In this document: positions 31,014-33,235 of the stretch, in pieces
Position numbering within the stretch: the stretch's first letter is position 1
How the letters are laid out: each line of letters starts with the position of its first letter
Assembly: GCA_040754375.1 (NCBI GenBank)
Contig: JBFMCT010000036.1
Location: 1 to 33,235 of the forward strand
Direction of reading: 5' to 3'
From: Actinomycetota bacterium
Lineage (GTDB): Bacteria; Actinomycetota; Acidimicrobiia; Acidimicrobiales; AC-14
DNA: 33,235 bases
The notes under the pieces: model-generated
The model's input: the letters and a program-made list of their open reading frames with translations, nothing else
Database searches by the model: none
Told to the model about the DNA's origin: nothing
Made by a program: the position numbers and the translations under genes

Positions 31014-31241
31014 GCGGGCAGCTCTGCCTCGCACCTCTCCAGGGGTTGAGTCGGTCCGTCGCCTGGCTTGGTTTGTCGCGCGGTAGCCTTCGAGTGGCGC
31101 ACCCAACGCCGAGCCTTGAGGTCCCGCTCCAGCCGGGCCTCGCCGGGCGAAGGGGGGAGGAGCCCCTCGGGTCGAAGTCGTCCGGCCTTTGCTGCTGCAA
31201 GGTGCTGCTGGAGAGCAGGTTGCGGATCAGCGGGGTGAGAG

Positions 31242-31859
31242 ATGACTCGACGGCGAGACTTCAAGCGGTTGGTGCGTGGCCGCATGGAGGCAACAGGCGA
31301 GCCGTACACCGCTGCCCTCAGTGCGCTTCGCGGGCCGGACGCTCCTGCACCGTCGACCGAGCAAGGAGAACCGCCCATGACCCACACCGGGCCTGATCCG
31401 ACCGCGGCGCCGAGCGCCGTCGAGGGGACCTCGATCCCCGTCCTGCCGGCCCGCGACATCCCCGAGACGTTGGCCCTCTTCGAGCAGTTCGGTTTCACCG
31501 TCCGCCACGACGAGGAGAACGACTACGCCATGGTTCGCCGGGGCACGATCGAGCTGCACTTCACAGCGAGCCCGGGCCTCGACCCGTGGAACGGCGCCGG
31601 GATCGCCTTCGTGCGCCTCAACGACGCCTCGGCGCTGTATGAGGAGTTCCTAGCCGCCGCGGCGGTGCCGCTCGTGGCCCTGCCGCGCTCGGAGCTGCGG
31701 CCCGCCGAGCGCCTTCGTGACGAGCTCCGAGCCAGGTGGGACGCCGGCAAAAGCATCGCCCGCATGGGAGAGCTGGTCGACCAGCCATGGGGGATCCGGG
31801 AGTTCCCGCTCCTCGACTGCAACAACAACCTGATCCGGTTCGGGGAAGTCCTGGGCTGA
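31242..31859 (+). CDS. VOC/bleomycin-resistance-like protein with N-terminal extension
   Basis: A 205-residue protein in two parts. Residues 1-29 (RRRDFKRLVRGRMEATGEPY and TAALSAL) form a short basic helix segment found at the N-terminus of several unrelated actinobacterial proteins. Residues 60-205 are a vicinal-oxygen-chelate domain like bleomycin-binding proteins (IPVLPARDIPETLALFEQFG, RRGTIELHF, GIREFPLLDCNNNLIRFGE). Such proteins bind drugs or small metabolites. A second ATG at 31377 with GGAG upstream could start the VOC domain alone (160 residues), so two products are possible. Confidence 0.8.
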   Translation: MTRRRDFKRLVRGRMEATGEPYTAALSALRGPDAPAPSTEQGEPPMTHTGPDPTAAPSAVEGTSIPVLPARDIPETLALFEQFGFTVRHDEENDYAMVRRGTIELHFTASPGLDPWNGAGIAFVRLNDASALYEEFLAAAAVPLVALPRSELRPAERLRDELRARWDAGKSIARMGELVDQPWGIREFPLLDCNNNLIRFGEVLG

Positions 31860-32099
31860 CCGGGCGACCCCCCGGCCGTGGGGAGGTTGAGGGCTCTGAA
31901 CAGGGCCACACGGGCTGTGTGTAGCGGGCCAGGAGCACGAAGTTGCCGGCGGATAGACGTCTTCGGCGCGGCGATGAGCTGCTCGGCAGCGGGCGTCGTC
32001 GGGCGAGGCGCTGGTGCGCGCCTGATTGCAACTGTCCCGTATGGCGGCTGGCGGATTGGGGCCGTTGCGTGCAAGGCGGCGATCGTGGAATCCGCGTCC

Positions 32100-32877
32100 G
32101 GCGCAACCGATGTCGCCATCCCCGCCTAGGTGCTCGTGTTGGCCTGTGGCCGGCCGGCTCGGGTGGTCTGGCGCAACGGCGTCGGTGGGGTCACGTGCGA
32201 GTACGGCGAGGGCTATGGACGGCGGTTCGTGAAGTGTCACCCGCCGACAGCGTCGACCTGGCGGCTGAGGCGACTCGGCTCGACTGGGCAGTACAGTTCG
32301 TCCGGGTCCCGGTGGTCGTCGATGCTGGATCGGATGATGATGGTTCCTGGATGGTGACGTTGCCCCTCGCCGGCGAGAACGCGGTGGCGAAGCGTCGGGT
32401 CGGCGATCCGGCCTCCGCCACCAGAGCGATTGGTGAGGGCCTCTCCGGGCCTTGCACGACACACTCCCCGTGGACTTGTGCCCCTTCTCGTGGTCGGCGG
32501 CCGAACGTTCGCCGACGCGCACGAGCGAGCAGAGACCGGACGAATCGACCCTGCCGAGTGGGATGAGCCGCACCGACCGCTCGACCTCCGAGCGGCGCTT
32601 GGCCTCGTCCGGGACATCCCCGCCGTCGACAAGCTCGTCGTATGTCACGGCGACACTTGCGCACCGAACACCCTCATCGACGACCGCGGGAACTGGTCGG
32701 GACATGTGGATTTCGGCAGCATGGGAATCGCCGACCGCTGGGCGGACCTCGCCATCGCCACCTTGAGCACGACATGGAGCTACGGGCCGGGCTGGGAGCA
32801 GTCAGTGCTCGACGCCTACGGGATCGAGGCCGACCCGGGGCCGCTACTACCGAGTGCTGTGGGACCTTGATCCGTGA
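32100..32877 (+). pseudogene. aph(3')-like aminoglycoside phosphotransferase, frameshifted
   Basis: Pieces of one kinase lie in order in changing frames: GRPARVVWRNGVGGVTCEYG with RRFVK (frame 1); LAAEATRLDWAVQFVRVPVV ... VTLPLAGENAV ... ATRAIGEGL; LHDTLPVDLCPFSWSAAER; FADAHERAETGRIDPAEW ... VCHGDTCAPNTLIDDRG ... HVDFGSMGIADRWADLAIA; and finally RYYRVLWDLDP ending at TGA 32875-32877. Frame changes occur near 32245, 32447, 32510 and 32840, and a TAG (32127-32129) breaks the start. The catalytic HGDxxxxN and metal Asp remain. Each module matches APH(3') enzymes, so it was a full gene once. Confidence 0.82.
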
Positions 32878-32966
32878 CCCGCAGCCTCAGACGTGACCAC
32901 CGGGGAACACGACGCCTGATCGGCGGCACTGCCTCCTGGGCGCCGATAATCCCGGCTGGCCTCGGG

Positions 32967-33050
32967 TGTCGCCCGCCAACTGCATGGGACCACTTTGAGG
33001 TGAGTTTCGCCAGCAGCATGGGACCACCCTTTCGCCAGTGATGGGACCAC
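32967..33050. mobile_element. IS21-type end with three binding-like repeats
   Basis: Begins TGTCGCCCGCCAACTGC and carries ATGGGACCAC three times (at about 32983, 33018 and 33041), two of them preceded by TTTCGCCAG. It matches the solitary end at 28756 in sequence and direction. It may be the left end of an element continuing past the window, or another solitary end. Confidence 0.55.
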
Positions 33051-33235
33051 GGTCGTAGACGGTCCTCAGCGGAGGTCGGGGGAAGGCCCCCCAGAACATG
33101 TGAGCAGATTCGGGTCCTGGCGGACACTCGGGTCCACGGGGTTGCATGGAGGCCCCGGCTGGTTCGGGGGGAGGCGAGAGGCTTGACTGAGGGCGGCGAA
33201 CGGGTCGTGCCTCGGAAGTGTGAATGCCTCCTCCG

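Noticed and set aside
33066-33235. A minus-strand frame open from the right edge to TGA 33066-33068
   Set aside because: The 55 residues are Pro-rich and match no transposase C-terminus I know. It is too short and uncertain to call as a partial gene.

Overview
The window is very GC-rich, with GTG, TTG and even CTG starts, frequent 4-base GTGA/ATGA stop-start overlaps, and many genes whose start lies 6-9 bases after a TANNNT box (leaderless-type promoters). This fits a high-GC actinobacterium; the Acidimicrobiia are my best guess, by gene style only. No rRNA or phylogenetic marker is present.

Positions 1-18,000 look like ordinary chromosome with dense coding and high third-position GC. In order: a gene tail; a translationally coupled pirin / BNR-propeller pair; a divergent SGNH hydrolase and flavin amine oxidase; a leftward aldehyde dehydrogenase / AlkA-type glycosylase / membrane protein operon; a membrane-anchored sialidase-fold protein; a Fpg/Nei-type glycosylase (TTG start) divergent from a cytochrome P450; a thioredoxin-fold protein; then an acyl-CoA ligase, a free-standing acyl carrier protein and an NMT1/THI5-type ABC importer (CTG-started Tat lipoprotein, permease, ATPase). 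A small zinc-binding-like protein, an isoprenylcysteine methyltransferase-like protein and a stress-protein-like membrane protein close this part.

The most striking item is the thioredoxin-fold gene at 11046-11573 (- strand). Its frame is open from an ATG except for one TGA, which sits exactly where the first cysteine of the redox CxxC motif belongs (TGA-Leu-Pro-Cys), and a stem-loop begins 14 bases after that TGA. It is a strong candidate selenoprotein that ordinary gene calling would truncate to a fragment without its active site.

Positions 18,000-33,235 are an accessory region of lower and more variable GC with many broken genes. It holds two complete VapBC-type toxin-antitoxin pairs, a third vapB cut by a complete IS21-family element (2,460 bp, istA/istB) just downstream of tRNA-Arg(UCU), a DUF402 protein, a streptomycin/hydroxyurea-type kinase, an AbiTii-domain phage-defence candidate, a PH-SHOCT protein, a DinB-like protein divergent from a sugar N-methyltransferase-like gene, and a VOC protein. 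Between them lie gene relics: a GNAT acetyltransferase with its core deleted, an esterase N-terminus, a purC 3' end, an IS66 transposase N-terminus, two solitary IS21-type ends in direct orientation (28.76 and 32.97 kb), and an aph(3')-like pseudogene with four frame changes. No integrase, CRISPR array or replication origin was seen.
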